Below are positions 26,262-42,000 of a DNA stretch of 64,000 nt, one piece after another. The translations under genes were made by a program, and so were the position numbers. Each line of letters starts with the position of its first letter. The first letter of the stretch is position 1. Source of the stretch: Colletes latitarsis (Eukaryota > Arthropoda > Insecta > Hymenoptera > Colletidae); NCBI RefSeq assembly GCF_051014445.1, contig NC_135137.1, positions 16,431,501-16,495,500 of the forward strand, written 5' to 3'. The notes beneath the pieces are model-generated. The model saw only the letters and a list, made by a program, of their open reading frames with translations. It searched no databases and was not told the origin of the DNA.

Positions 26262-28029
26262 TGGTTTGGATCACGTAGTAATGTGGTACCACACTCTAAC
26301 AGTCAATGAAACCTGGTTTCGATGAATATTTTAGAGGATAACGCAAGTTAGGTATGGGATAGGTCTGGGATTTGCACTCATGAGGCTCATACTTTCGCAG
26401 TTTTAACATACATGTTGACCTGATCGAGGGTTTCTTTCTGGTTTGGATCACTTAAAAATGAGGTACCACACTGTAACAGTCCATTAAACCTGGTTTCGAT
26501 CAATATTTTAGAGGATAACGCATGTTAGGTATATGTTAGGTCTGGGATTTGCTCTCATCAGGCTCATACTTTCGCATATTTCTCATACTTGATGGCCAGA
26601 TACTGGGCTTTTTCTGGTTTGGACCACGCAGTAATGTGGTACCACACTGAAACAGTCCATTAAACCAGGTTTCGATCAATATTTGGAGGATAACGCATGT
26701 TAGGTCTAGGTTAGGTCTTGGATTTGCTCTCACCAGGCTCATACTTTCGCATATTTCTCATACTTGATGGCCAGATTCTGGTCTTTTTCTGGATTGGATC
26801 ACGTAGTTATGTGGTACCACTCTGAAACATTCAATTAAACCTGGTTTCGATCAATATTTTAGAGGATAACGCATGTTAGGTCTAGGTTAGGCCTTGGATT
26901 TGCCCTCATCAGACTCATACTTTAGCATTCTTCACATACTTGTTGAACATATCCCGGGTTTTTTCTGGTTTGGATCACGTGGTAATGTGGTACCACACTG
27001 AAACAGTCCATTAAACCTGGTCTCGATCAATATTTTAGAGGATAACGCATGTTAGGTATGTGTTCGGTCTGGGATTTGACCTCATCAGGGTCATGCTTTC
27101 GCAGTTTTAACATACATGTTGTCCTGATCGAGGGTTTTTTTCTGGTTTGGATCACGTAGTAATGTGGTACCACACTCTAACAGTCAATGAAACCTGGTTT
27201 CGATGAATATTTTAGAGGATAACGCAAGTTAGGTATGGGATAGGTCTGGGATTTGCACTCATGAGGCTCATACTTTCGCAGTTTTAACATACATGTTGAC
27301 CTGATCGAGGGTTTCTTTCTGGTTTGGATCACGTAAAAATGAGGTACCACACTGTAACAGTCCATTAAACCTGGTTTCGATCAATATTTTAGAGGATAAC
27401 GCGTGTTAGGTATATGTTAGGTCTGGGATTTGCTCTCATCAGGCTCATACTTTCGCATATTTCTCATACTTGATGGCCAGATACTGGGCTTTTTCTGGTT
27501 TGGACCACGCAGTAATGTGGTGCCACACTGAAACAGTCCATTAAACCAGGTTTCGATCAATATTTGGAGGATAACGCATGTTAGGTCTAGGTTAGGTCTT
27601 GGATTTGCTCTCACCAGGCTCATACTTTCGCATATTTCTCATACTTGATGGCCAGATTCTGGTCTTTTTCTGGATTGGATCACGTAGTTATGTGGTACCA
27701 CTCTGAAACATTCAATTAAACCTGGTTTCGAACAATATTTTAGAGGATAACGCATGTTAGGTCTAGGTTAGGCCTTGGATTTGCCCTCATCAGACTCATA
27801 CTTTAGCATTCTTCACATACTTGTTGAACATATCCCGGGTTTTTTCTGGTTTGGATCACGTGGTAATGTGGTACCACACTGAAACAGTCCATTAAACCTG
27901 GTCTCGATCAATATTTTAGAGGATAACGCATGTTAGGTATGTGTTCGGTCTGGGATTTGACCTCATCAGGGTCATGCTTTCGCAGTTTTAACATACATGT
28001 TGTCCTGATCGAGGGTTTTTTTCTGGTTT
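26262..28029. repeat. Five-monomer tandem duplication (period 881 bp)
   Basis: Bases 26,262-27,142 are followed directly by a second copy at 27,143-28,029. Both contain the GTTTTAACATACATGTTGAC monomer with the ACTGTAACAGTCC variant, then ATTTGGAGGATAACGC, then CTTTAGCATTC. I saw about four or five mismatches, so the copies are roughly 99.5% alike and recent. Confidence 0.85.
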
Positions 28030-28812
28030 AGATCACGTGAAAATGTGGTACCACACTGAAGCGGTCGATTAAACCTGGTTACGATCTATATTTTAGAGGA
28101 TAACGCATGTTAGGTCTTTGTTAGGTCTTGGATTTGCTCTCATCAGGCTTATTCTTTCGCATATTTCTCATACTTGATGGCCAGATTCTGAGCTTTTTCT
28201 AGCTTGGATCACGTAGTAATGTGGTACCACTCAGAAACATTCAATTAAACCTGGTTTCGATCAGTATTTTAGAGGATAACACATGTTAGGTCTAGGTTAG
28301 GCCTTGGATTTGCTCTCATCAGGCTCATATATTCACATTTTCCGCATACTTGTTGGCCAGATCCCGGGCTTTTTCTGGTTTGGATCACGTGGTAATGTGG
28401 TATCACAATGAAACAGTCGACTAAACCTGGTCTCGATCAATATTTAAGAGGATAACGCAAGCTAGGTCTACGTTAGGTGTGGGATTTGCTCCCATCAGGC
28501 TGATACATTCGCATATTTCTCATACTTGATGGCCAGATTCTGGGCTTTTTCTGGTTGGGATCACATAGTAATGTGGTTCCACACTGAAACAGTCCATTAA
28601 ACCCGGTTTCGATCTATATTTTAGAGGATAACGCATGTTAGGTCTAGGTTAGGCCTGGGATTTGCCCTCATCAGGGTCATACTTTCACATTCTTCGCATA
28701 CTTGTTGGCCAGCACCCGGGCTTTTTCAGGTTTGGATCACGTGGTAATGTGGTATCACACACAAACAGTCCATTAACCCTGGTCTCGATCAATATTTTAG
28801 GGGATATCGCAT

Positions 28813-28845
28813 GTTAGGTCTGGGTTAGGTCTGGGTTAGGTCTGG
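28813..28845. repeat. Three copies of an 11-bp sub-repeat inside one monomer
   Basis: GTTAGGTCTGG occurs three times head to tail (28,813-28,823; 28,824-28,834; 28,835-28,845). Ordinary monomers have two diverged copies of this word. This looks like replication slippage in a single monomer. Confidence 0.85.
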
Positions 28846-31800
28846 GGTTTGACCTTATCAGGCTCATACTTTCGCATATATCTCATACTTGATGGCCAGC
28901 TCCTGTGCTTTTTCTGGTTTGGATCACGTAGTAATGTGGTACCACACTGAAACAGTAGACTAAATCTGGTCTCGATCAATATTTTAGAGGATAACGCATG
29001 TTAGGTCTAGGTTAGGTCTTGGATTTGCACTCATCAGGCACATACTTTCGCATATTTCTCATAGTTGATGGCCAGAGTCTGGTCTTTTTTGGGTTTAGAT
29101 CACGTAGTAATGTGGTACCACAATGAAACAGTCTATTAAACCTGGTTTCGAACAATATTTTACAGGATAACGCATGTTAGGTCTAGGTTAGGTCTGCGAT
29201 TTGCTCTCATCAGGCTCATACTTTCGCATATTTCTCATACTTGATGGCCAGATACTGGGCTTTTTCTGGTTTGGACCACGCAGTAATGTGGTACCACACT
29301 GAAACAGTCCATTAAACCAGGTTTCGATCAATATTTGGAGGATAACGCATGTTAGGTCTAGGTTAGGTCTTGGATTTTCTCTCACCAGGCTCATACTTTC
29401 GCATATTTCTCATACTTGATGGCCAGATCCTGTGCTTTTTCTGGTTTGGATCACGTAGTAATGTGGTACCACACTCAAACAGTCAATGAAACCTGGTTTC
29501 GATCAATATTTTAGAGGATAACGCATGTTAGGTCTAGGTTAGGCCTTGGATTTGCCCTCATCAGACTCATACTTTAGCATTCGTCACATACTTGTTGAAC
29601 ATATCCCGGGTTTTTTCTGGTTTGGATCACGTGGTAATGTGGTACCACACTGAAACAGTCGACTAAACCTGGTCTCGATGTATATTTTAGAGGATAACGC
29701 ATGTTAGGTCTATGTTAGGTCTGGGATATGCGCTCATCAGGCTCATACTTTCGCATATCTCTCATAGTTGATGGCCAGATTCTGGGTTTTTTTCTGGTTA
29801 GGATCACGTACTAATGTTGTGCCACACTCAAATAGTCAACTCAACCTGGATTCGATCAATATTTTAGAGGATAACTCCGGATAGGTCTGTGTTAATTCTG
29901 GTATTTGGCATCATCTAGCACATACTTTCGCATTTTCCGCATACTTGTAGGCCAGATCCTGGGCTTTTTCTGGTTGGGATCAGGTAGTAGTGTGGTACCA
30001 CACTGAAGCAGTCGATTAAACATGGTTTTGATCAATATTTTAGAGGATAACGCATGTTAGGTCTGAGTTGGGTCTAGGATTTGCCCTCACCAGGCTCAGT
30101 CTTTCGCATATGTCTCTTACTTGTTAGCCAGATCCTTCGCTTTTTCTGGCTGGATCACGTAGTAATGTGGTACCACTCTGAAACATTCAATTAAACCTGG
30201 TTTCGATCAATATTTGGAGGATAACGCATGTTAGGTCTAGGTTAGGTCTTGGATTTGCTCTCACCAAGCTCATACTTTCGCATATTTCTCATACTTGATG
30301 GCCAGATTCTGGTCTTTTTCTGGTTTGGATCACGTAGTTATGTGGTACCACACTGAAACAATCCATTAAACCTGGTTTCGATCAATATTTTAGAGCATAA
30401 CGCATGTTAGGTCTAGGTTAGCCCTTGGATTTGCTCTCATCAGGCTCATATATTCACATTTTCCGCATACTTGTTGGCCAGATCCCGGGCTTTTTCTGGT
30501 TTGGATCACGTGGTAATGTGGTATCACAATGAAACAGTCCATTAAACCTGGTTTCGATCAATATTTTAGAGGATAACGCATGTTAGGTCTAGGTTAGGCC
30601 TGGGATTTCCCCTCATCAGGGTCATACTTTCACATTCTTCGCATACTTGTTGGCCAGCACCCGGGCTTTTTCAGGTTTGGATCACGTGGTAATGTGGTAT
30701 CACACACAAACAGTCCATTAACCCTGGTCTCGATCAATATTTTAGGGGATAACGCATGTTAGGTCTGGGTTAGGTCTGGGGTTTGATCTCATCAGGCTCA
30801 TACTTTCGCATATTTCTCATACTTGATGGCCAGATCCTGTGCTTTTTCTGGTTTGGATCACGTAGTAATGTGGTACCACAATGAAACAGTCTATTAAACC
30901 TGGTTTCGAACAATATTTTAGAGGATAACGCATGTTAGGTCTAGGTTAGGTCTGCGATTTGCTCTCATCAGGCTCATACTTTCGCATATTTCTCATTCTT
31001 GTTGGCCAAACCCTGGGCTTTCACTGGTTTGGATCACGTAGTAATGTGGTACCACACTGAAACAGTTGACTAAACCTGGTCTCGATCAATATTTTAGAGG
31101 ATAGCGCATGTTAGGTCTAGGTTAGGTCTTGGATTTGCACTCATCAGGCTCATACTTTCGCATATTTCTCATACTTGATGGCCAGATCCTGTGCTTTTTC
31201 TGGTTTGGATCACGTAGTAATGTGGTACCACACTCAAACAGTCAATGAAACCTGGTTTCGATGAATATTTTAGAGGATAACGCAAGTTAGGTATGGGATA
31301 GGACTGGGATTTGCACTCATGAGGCTCATACTTTCGCATTTTTCACATACTAGTTGAACAGATCCTGGGTTTTTTCTGGTTTGGATCACGTAGTTATGTG
31401 GTACCACAATGAAACAGTCTATTAAACCTGGTTTCGAACAATATTTTAAAGGATAACGCATGTTAGGTGTAGGTTAGGTCTTGCATTTGCTCTCATCAGG
31501 CTTATACTTTCGCATATTTCTCACACTTGATGGCCAGATCCTGGGCTTTTTTTGGTTTGGATCACGTAGTAATGTGGTACCACAATGAAACAGTCTATTA
31601 AACCTGGTTTCGAACAATATTTTAGAGGATAACGCATGTTAGGTCTAGGTTAGGTCTTGGATTTGCTCTCATCAGGCTTATACTTTCGCATATTTCTCAT
31701 AGTTGATGGCCAGAGTCTGGTCTTTTTCTGGTTTGGATCACGTAGTAACGTGGTACCACAATGAAACAGTCCATTAAACCTGGTTTCGATCATTATTTTA

Positions 31801-34800
31801 GAGGATAACACATGTTAAGTCTGAGGTGGGTCTGGGTTTTGCCCTCATCAGGCTCATACTTTCGCATGTTTCTCATACTTGATGGCCAGATTCTGGTCTT
31901 TTTCTGGTTTGGATCACGCAGTAATGTGGTACCACAATGAAACAGTCTATTAAACCTGGTTTCGATCAATATTTTAGAGGATAACACATGTTAAGTCTGA
32001 GGTGGGTCTGGGTTTTGCCCTCATCAGGCTCATACTTTCGCATATTTCTCATACTTGATGGCTAGATCCTGGGCTTTTTCTGGTTTGGATCACGTCGTAA
32101 TGTGGTACCACACTGAAACGGTCCATTAAACCTGGTTTCGATCTATATTTTACAGGATAACGCATGCTAGGTCTAGGTTAGGCCTGGGATTTGCCCATAT
32201 CAGGGTCATACTATCACATTCTTCGGTTACTTGTTGGCCATATCCCGGGCTTTTTCAGGTTTGGATCACGTGGTAATGTGGTATCACACTGAAACAGTCC
32301 ATTAACCCTGGTCTCGATCAATATTTTAGAGAATAACGCATGTTAGGTCTAGGTCAGGACTTGGATTTGCTCTCATCAGGCTCATACTTTCGCATATTTC
32401 TCATACCTTATGGCCAGATACTGGGCTTTTTCTGGTTTGGATCACGCAGTAATGTGGTACCACACTGAAACAGTCCATTAAACCTGGTTTCGATGAATAT
32501 TTTAGAGGACAACGAATGTTAGGTCTAGATTAGGTCTGGGTTTGCTCTCATCAGGCTCATACCTTCGCATATTTTGCATACTCGTTGACCAGATCCTGGG
32601 CGTTTTCTCGTTTGGATCACGCAGTAATGTGGTACCATACTGAAACCGTCTATTAATCCTGGTTTCGATCAATATTTTAGAGGATAACGCATGTTAGATC
32701 TGTGTTAGGTCTGGGATTTGCTCTCATCAGGCTCATACTTTCGCATATTTCTCATAACTGATGGCCAGATTCTGGGCTTTTTCTGGTTTGGATCACGCAG
32801 TAATGTGGTACCATACTGAAACCGTCTATTAATCCTGGTTTCGATCAATATTTTAGAGGATAACGCATGTTAGGTCTAGGTTAGGTCTTGGATTTGCAAT
32901 CATCAGACTCATACTTTCGCATATTTCTCATTCTTGTTGGCCAGATCCTGGGCTTTCACTGGTTTGGATCACGTAGTAATGTGGTACCACACTGAAACAG
33001 TTTACTAAACCTGGTTTCGATCAATATTTTAGAGGATACCGCATGTTAGATCTAGGACAGGTCTTGGATTTGCACTCATCAGGCTCATACTTTCGCATAT
33101 TTCTGATACTTGATGGTCAGATTCTGGGCTTTTTCTGGTTTGGATCACGCAGTAATGTGGTACCACACTGAAACAGTCTATTAAACATGGTTTCGATCAA
33201 TATTTTAGAGGATAACGCATGTTAGGTCTATGTTAGGTCTGAGGTTTGCTCTCATCAGGCTCATACATTCACATTTTCCGCATACTTGTTGGCCAGATCC
33301 CGGGCTTTTTCGGGTTTGGATCACGTGGTAATGTGGTATCACAATGAAACAGTCTACTAAACCTGGTTTCGATCAATATTTTAGAGGATAACGCATGTTA
33401 GGTCTTTGGTTAGGTCTTGGATTTGCACTCATCAGGCTCATACTTTCGCATATTTCTCATACTTGATGGCCAGATTCTGGGCTTTTTCTGGTTTGGATCA
33501 CGTAGTAATGTGGTACCACACTGAAACGGTCGATTAAACCTGTTTTCGATCTATATTTTAGAGGATAACGCATGTTGGGTCTATGTTAGGTCTTGGATTT
33601 GCTCTCATCAGGCTTATACTTTCGCATATTTCTCATACTTGATGGCCAGAACCTGGGCTTTTTCTGATTTGGACCACGCAGTAATGTGGTACCACACTGA
33701 AACAGTCTATTAAACCTGGTTTCGATCAATATTTTAGAGGATAACGCATGTTAGGTCTAGGTTAGGTCTTGGATTTGCACTCATCAGGTTCATACTTTCG
33801 CATATTTCGCAAACTCGTTGACCAGATCCTGGGCTTTTTCTCGTTTGGATCACGTGGTAATGTGGTACCACACTGAAACAGTCTATTAATCCTGGTTTCG
33901 AACAATATTTTAGAGGATAGCGCATGTTAGGTCTAGGATAGGTCTGAGGTTTGCTCTCATCAGGCTCATACATTCGCATATTTCTCATACTTGATGGCCA
34001 GATCCTGGGCTTTTCCTGGTTTGGATCACGTAGTAATGTGGTACCACACAGAAACAATCCATTGAACCTGGTTTCGATCAATATTTTAGAGGACAACGCA
34101 TGTTAGGTCTAGGTTAGGTCTTGGATTTGCTCTCATCTGGCTCATACTTTCGCATATTTCTCATACTTGATGGCCAGATCCTGGGCTTTTCCTGGTTTGG
34201 ATCACGCAGTAATGTGGCACCATACTGAAACAGTCTATTAATCCTGGTTTCGATCAATATTTTAGAGGATAACGCATGTTAGGTCTAGGTTAGGTCTTGG
34301 ATTTGCACTCATCAGCCTCATACATTCGCATATTTCTCATACTTGATGGCCAGATCCTGGGCTTTTCCTGGTTTGGATCACGTAGTAATGTGGTACCACA
34401 CAGAAACAATCCATTGAACCTGGTTTCGATCAATATTTTAGAGGACAACGCATGTTAGGTCTAGGTTAGGTCTTGGATTTGCTCTCATCTGGCTCATACT
34501 TTCGCATATTTCTCATACTTGTTGGCCAGATCCTGGGCTTTTCCTGGTTTGGATCACGCAGTAATGTGGCACCATACCGAAACAGTCTATTAATCCTGGT
34601 TTCGAACAATATTTTAGAGGATAGCGCATGTTAGGTCTAGGTTAGGTCTGGGATTTGCTCTCATCAGGCTCATACTTTCGCACATTTCTCATACTTGATG
34701 GCCAGTTTCAGGGCTTTTTCTGGTTGGGATCGCATAGTAATGTGGTTCCACACTGAAACAGTCCATTAAACCTGGTTTCGATCTATATTTTAGAGGATAA

Positions 34801-37800
34801 CGCATGTTAGGTCTAGGTTAGGTCTTGGATTTGCACTCATCAGGCTCATACTTTCGCAAATTTCTTATACTTGATGGCCAGATCCTGGGCTTTTTCTGGT
34901 TTGGATCACGTAGTAATGTGGTACCGCACTGAAACAGTCGACTAAACCTGGTCTCGATCAATATTTTAGAGGATAACGCATGTTAGGTCTAGATTAGGTC
35001 TGGGTTTGCTCTCATCAGGCTCATACTTTCGCATATTTCGCAAACTCGTTGACCAGATCCTGGGCATTTCCTGGTTTGGATCAGGCAGTAATGTGATACC
35101 ACACTGAAACAGTCTATTAAACCTGGTTTCGATGAATATTTTAGAGGACAACGCATGTTAGGTCTAGGTTAGGTCTGGGATTTGACCTCATTAGGGTCAT
35201 ACTTTCGCAGTTTTAACATACATGTTGACCTGATAGAGTGTTTTTTTCTGGTATGGGTCACGTAAAAATGTGGTACCACACTGAAACAGTCCATTAAACC
35301 TGGTTTCGATCAATATTTTAGAGGACAACGCATGTCAGGTCTATGTTAGGTCGGGGATATGCTCTCATCAGGCTTATACTTTCGCATATTTCTCATACTT
35401 GATGTACAGATCCTGGGCTTTTTCTGGTTTGGATCACGTAGTAATGTGGTACCACACTGAAACAGTCTATTAAACCTGGTTTCGATGAATATTTTAGAGG
35501 ACAACGCATGTTAGGTCTAGGTTAGGTCTTGGATTTGCTCTCATCTGGCTCATACTTTCGCATATTTCTCATACTAGGTGGCCAGATTCTGGGCTTTTTC
35601 TGGTTTGGATCACGCAGTAATGTGGCACCATACTGGAACAGTCTATTAATCCTGGTTTCGATCAATATTTTAGAGGATAACGCATGTTAGGTCTAGGTTA
35701 GGTCTTGGATTTGCACTCATCAGCCTCATACATTCGCATATTTCTCATACTTGATGGCCAGATCCTGGGCTTTTCCTGGTTTGGATCACGCAGTAATGTG
35801 ATACCTCACTGAAACAGTCTATTAAACCTGGTTTCGATGAATATTTTAGAGGACAACGCATGTTAGGTCTAGGTTAGGTCTTGGATTTGCTCTCATCTGG
35901 CTCATACTTTCGCATATTTCTCATACTTGATGGCCAGATTCTGGGCTTTTTTTGGTTTGGATCACGTAGTAATGTGCTACCACACTGAAACAATCCATTG
36001 AACCTGGTTTCGATCAATATTTTAGAGGATAACGCATGTTAGGTCTAGGTTAGGTCTGCGATTTGCTCTCATCAGTCTCATACTTTCGCACATTTCTCAT
36101 ACTTGATGGCCAGTTTCAGGGCTTTTTCTGGTTGGGATCACATAGAAATGTGGTTCCACACTGAAACAGTCTATTAAACCTGGTTTCGATCTATATTTTA
36201 GAGGATAACGCATGTTAGGTCTAGGTTGGGTCTTGGATTTGCACTCATCAGGTTCATACTTTCGCATATTTCGCAAACTCGTTGACCAGATCCTGGGCTT
36301 TTTCTCGTTTGGATCACGTGGTAATGTGGTACCACACTGAAACAGTCAATTAAACCTATTCTGGGTCAACATTTCAAAGGATAGCGCATGTTAGGTCTAT
36401 GTTAGGTCTGGGATTTGCTCTCATCAGGCCCACACTTTCGCATATTTCTCATACTAGGTGGCCAGATTCTGGGCTTTTTCTGGTTTGGATCACGCAGTAA
36501 TGTGGCACCATACTGAAACAGTCTATTAATCCTGGTTTCGATCAATATTTTAGAGGATAACGAATGTTAGGTCTAGGTTAGGTCTTGGATTTGCAGTCAT
36601 CAGCCTCATACATTCGCATATTTCTCATACTTGATGGCCAGATCCTGGGCTTTTCCTGGTTTGGATCACGCAGTAATGTGATACCTCACTGAAACAGTCT
36701 ATTAAACCTGGTTTCGATGAATATTTTAGAGGACAACGCATGTTAGGTCTAGGTTAGGTCTTGGATTTGCTCTCATCTGGCTCATACTTTCGCATATTTC
36801 TCATACTTGATGGCCAGATTCTGGGCTTTTTCTGGTTTGGATCACGTAGTAATGTGGTACCACACTGAAACAGTCGCCTAAACCTGGTCTCGATCAATAT
36901 TTTAGAGGATAACGCATGTTAGGTCTAGGTTAGGTCTGCGATTTGCTCTCATCAGCCTCATACTTTCGCACATTTCTCATACTTGATGGCCAGATCCTGG
37001 GCTTTTCCTGGTTTGGATCACGTAGTAATGTGGTACCACACAGAAACAATCCATTGAACCTGGTTTCGATCAATATTTTAGAGGACAACGCATGTTAGGT
37101 CTAGGTTAGGTCTTGGATTTGCTCTCATCTGGCTCATACTTTCGCATATTTCTCATACTTGATGGCCAGATCCTGGGCTTTTCCTGGTTTGGATCACGCA
37201 GTAATGTGGCACCATACTGAAACAGTCTACTAATCCTGGTTTCGATCAATATTTTAGAGGATAACGCGTGTTAGGTCTAGGTTAGGTCTTGGATTTGCAC
37301 TCATCAGCCTCATACATTCGCATATTTCTCATACTTGATGGCCAGATCCTGGGCTTTTCCTGGTTTGGATCACGTAGTAATGTGGTACCACACAGAAACA
37401 ATCCATTGAACCTGGTTTCGATCAATATTTTAGAGGACAACGCATGTTAGGTCTAGGTTAGGTCTTGGATTTGCTCTCATCAGGCTCATACTTTCGCAAA
37501 TTTCTTATACTTGATGGCCAGATCCTGGGCTTTTTCTGGGTTGGATCACGTAGTAATGTGGTACCGCACTGAAACAGTCGACTAAACCTGGTCTTGATCA
37601 ATATTTTAGAGGATAACGCATGTTAGGTCTAGGTTAGGTCTTGGATTTGCACTCATCAGGCTCATACTTTCGCACATTTCTCATACTTGATGGCCAGTTT
37701 CAGGGCTTTTTCTGGTTGGGATCGCATAGTAATGTGGTTCCACACTGAAACAGTCCATTAAACCTGGTTTCGATCTATATTTTAGAGGATAACGCATGTT

Positions 37801-39025
37801 AGGTCTAGGTTAGGTCTTGGATTTGCACTCATCAGGCTCATACTTTCGCAAATTTCTTATACTTGATGGCCAGATCCTGGGATTTTTCTGGTTTGGATCA
37901 CGTAGTAATGTGGTACCGCACTGAAACAGTCGACTAAACCTGGTCTCGATCAATATTTTTGAGGATAACGCATGTTAGGTCTAGGTTAGGTCTTGGATTT
38001 GCACTCATCAGGCACATACTTTCGCATATTTCGCAAACTCGTTGACCAGATCCTGGGCTTTTCCTGGTTTGGATCAGGCAGTAATGTGATACCACACTGA
38101 AACAGTCTATTAAACCTGGTTTCGATGAATATTTTAGAGGACAACGCATGTTAGGTCTAGGTTAGGTCTGGGATTTGACCTCATTAGGGTCATACTTTCG
38201 CAGTTTTAACATACATGTTGACCTGATAGAGTGTTTTTTTCTGGTATGGATCACGTAAAAATGTGGTACCACACTGAAACAGTCCACTAAACCTGGTTTC
38301 GATCTATATTTTAGAGGACAACGCATGTCAGGTCTATGTTAGGTCTGGGATATGCTCTCATCAGGCTTATACTTTCGCATATTTCTCATACTTGATGTAC
38401 AGATCCTGGGCTTTTTCTGGTTTGGATCACGTAGTAATGTGGCACCACACTGAAACAGTCTATTAAACCTGGTTTCGAACAATATTTTAGAGGATAACGC
38501 ATGTTAGGTCTGGGATAGGTCTGAGGTTTCCTCTCATCAGGCTCATACATTCACATTTTCCGCATACTTGTTGGCCAGATCCCGGGCTTTTTCGGGTTTG
38601 GATCACGTGGTAATGTGGTATCACAATGAAACAGTCTACTAAACCTGGTTTCGATCAATATTTTAGAGGATAACGCATGTTAGGTCTAGGTTAGGTCTTG
38701 GACTTGCACTCATCAGGCTCATACTTTCGCACATTTCTCATACTTGATGGCCAGTTTCAGGGCTTTTTCTGGTTGGGATCACATAGTAATGTGGTTCCAC
38801 CCTGAAACAGTCTATTAAACCTGGTTTCGATCAATATTTTAGAGGATAACGCATGTTAGGTCTAGGTTAGGTCTTGGATTTGCACTCGTCAGGTTCATAC
38901 TTTCGCATATTTCGCAAACTCGCTGACCAGATCCTGGGCTTTTTCTCGTTTGGATCACGTGGTAATGTGGTACCACACTGAAACAGTCAATTAAACCTAT
39001 TCTGGGTCAACATTCCAAAGGATAG

Positions 39026-42000
39026 CGCATGTTAGGTCTATGTTAGGTCTGGGATTTGCTCTCATCAGGCCCACACTTTCGCATATTTCTCATACTAGGT
39101 GGCCAGATTCTGGGCTTTTTCTGGTTTGGATCACGCAGTAATGTGGCATCATACTGAAACAGTCTATTAATCCCGGTTTCGATCAATATTTTAGAGGATA
39201 ACGAATGTTAGGTCTAGGTTAGGTCTTGGATTTGCACTCATCAGCCTCATACATTCGCATATTTCTCATACTTGATGGCCAGATCCTGGGCTTTTCCTGG
39301 TTTGGATCACGCAGTAATGTGATACCTCACTGAAACAGTCTATTAAACCTGGTTTCGATGAATATTTTAGAGGACAACGCATGTTAGGTCTAGGTTAGGT
39401 CTTGGATTTGCTCTCATCTGGCTCATAATTTCGCATATTTCTCATACTTGATGTGTAGATCCTGGGCTTTTCCTGGTTTGGATCACGTAGTAATGTGGTA
39501 CCACACAGAAACAATCCATTGAACCTGGTTTCGATCAATATTTTAGAGGACAACGCATGTTAGGTCTAGGTTAGGTCTTGGATTTGCTCTCATCTGGCTC
39601 ATACTTTCGCATATTTCTCATACTTGATGGCCAGATCCTGGGCTTTTCCTGGTTTGGATCACGCAGTAATGTGGCACCATACTGAAACAGTCTATTAATC
39701 CTGGTTTCGATCAATATTTTAGAGGACAACGCATGTTAGGTCTAGGTTAGGTCTGGGATTTGACCTCATTAGGGTCATACTTTCGCAGTTTTAACATACA
39801 TGTTGACCTGATAGAGTGTTTTTTTCTGGTATGGATCACGTAAAAATGTGGTACCACGCTGAAACAGTCCATTAAACCTGGTTTCGATCTATATTTTAGA
39901 GGACAACGCATGTCAGGTCTATGTTAGGTCTGGGATATGCTCTCATCAGGCTTATACTTTCGCATATTTCTCATACTTTATGTACAGATCCTGGGCTTTT
40001 TCTGGTTTGGATCACGTAGTAATGTGGTACCACACTGAAACAGTCTATTAAACCTGGTTTCGAACAATATTTTAGAGGATAACGCATGTTTGGTCTGGGA
40101 TAGGTCTGAGGTTTCCTCTCATCAGGCTCATACATTCACTTTTTCCGCATACTTGTTGGCCAGATCCCGGGCTTTTTCGGGTTTGGATCACGTGGTAATG
40201 TGGTATCACAATGAAACAGTCTACTAAACCTGGTTTCGATCAATATTTTAGAGGATAACGCATGTTTTGTCTAGGTTAGGTCTTGGATTTGCACTCATCA
40301 GGCTCATACTTTGGCATTCTTCACGTACTTGTTGAACAGATCCTTTGCTTTTTCTGGTTTGGAACACATAGAAATGTGGTACCACACTGAAACAGTCAAT
40401 TAAACCTGGTTTCGATCAATATTTTAGAGGATAACGCATGTTAGGTCTAGGTTTGGTCTTGGATTTGCTCTCATCAGGCTTATACTTTCGCATATTTCTC
40501 GTACTTGATGGCCAGATTCTGGGCTCTTTCTTGTTTGGATCACGTAAAAATGTGGTACCACACTGAAACAGTCCATTAAACCTGGTTTCGATCAATATTT
40601 TAGTGGATAACGCATGCTAGGTCTAGGTTAGGTCTGGGATTTGACCTCATTAGGGTCATACTTTCGCAGTTTTAACATACATGTTGACCTGATAGAGTGT
40701 TTTTTTCTGGTATGGATCACGTAAAAATGTGGTACCACACTGAAACAGTCCATTAAACCTGGTTTCGATCAATATTTTAGAGGATAACGCATGTCAGGTC
40801 TATGTTAGGTCTGGGATTTGCTCTCATCAGGCTCACACTTTCGCATATTTCTCATACTTGATGATCAGATTCTGGGCTTTTTCTGGTTTGGATCACGCAG
40901 TAATGTGGTACCACACTGAAACAGTCTATAAAACCTGGTTTCGATGAATATTTTAGAGGACAACGAATGTTAGGTCTAGGTTGGGTCTTGGATTTGCTCT
41001 CATCTGGCTCATACTTTCGCATATTTCTCATACTTGATATACAGATACTGGGCTTTTTCTGGTTTGGATCACGTAGTAATGTGGTACCACACTGAAACAG
41101 TCTATTAATCCTGGTTTCGATCAATATTTTAGAGGATAACGCATGTTAGGTCTAGGTCAGGTCTTGGGTTTGCACTCATCAGGCTCATACTTTCGCATAT
41201 TTCTCACACTAGATGGCCAGATCCTGGGCTTTTCCTGGTTTGGATCACGCAGTAATGTGGTACCACACTGAAACAGTCCATTAAACCTGGTTTCGATCAA
41301 TATTTTAGAGGATAACGCATGTCAGGTCTATGTTAGGTCTGGGATTTGCTCTCATCAGGCTCACACTTTCGCATATTTCTCATACTTGATGATCAGATCC
41401 TGGGCTTTTTCTGGTTTGGATCACGTAGTAATGTGGTTCCACACTGAAACAGTCCATTAAACCTGGTTTCGATCTATATTTTAGTGGATAACGCATGCTA
41501 GGTCTAGGTTAGGTCTGGGATTTGACCTCATTAGGGTCATACTTTCGCAGTTTTAACATACATGTTGACCTGATAGAGTGTTTTTTTCTGGTATGGATCA
41601 CGTAAAAATGTGGTACCGCACTGAAACAGTCCATTAAACCTGGTTTCCATCAATATTTTAGAGGATAACGCATGTTAGCTCTAGGTTAGGTCTTGGATTT
41701 GCACTCATCAGCCTCATACATTCGCATATTTCTCATACTTGATGGCCAGATCCTGGGCTTTTCCTGGTTTGGATCACGCAGTAATGTGATACCTCACTGA
41801 AACAGTCTATTGAACCTGGTTTCGATGAATATTTTAGAGGACAACGCATGTTAGGTCTAGGTTGGGTCTTGGATTTGCTCTCATCTGGCTCATACTTTCG
41901 CATATTTCTCATACTTGATGTACAGATACTGGCTTTTTCTGGTTTGGATCACGTAGTAATGTGGTACCACTGTGAAACAGTCTATTAATCCTGGTTTCGA

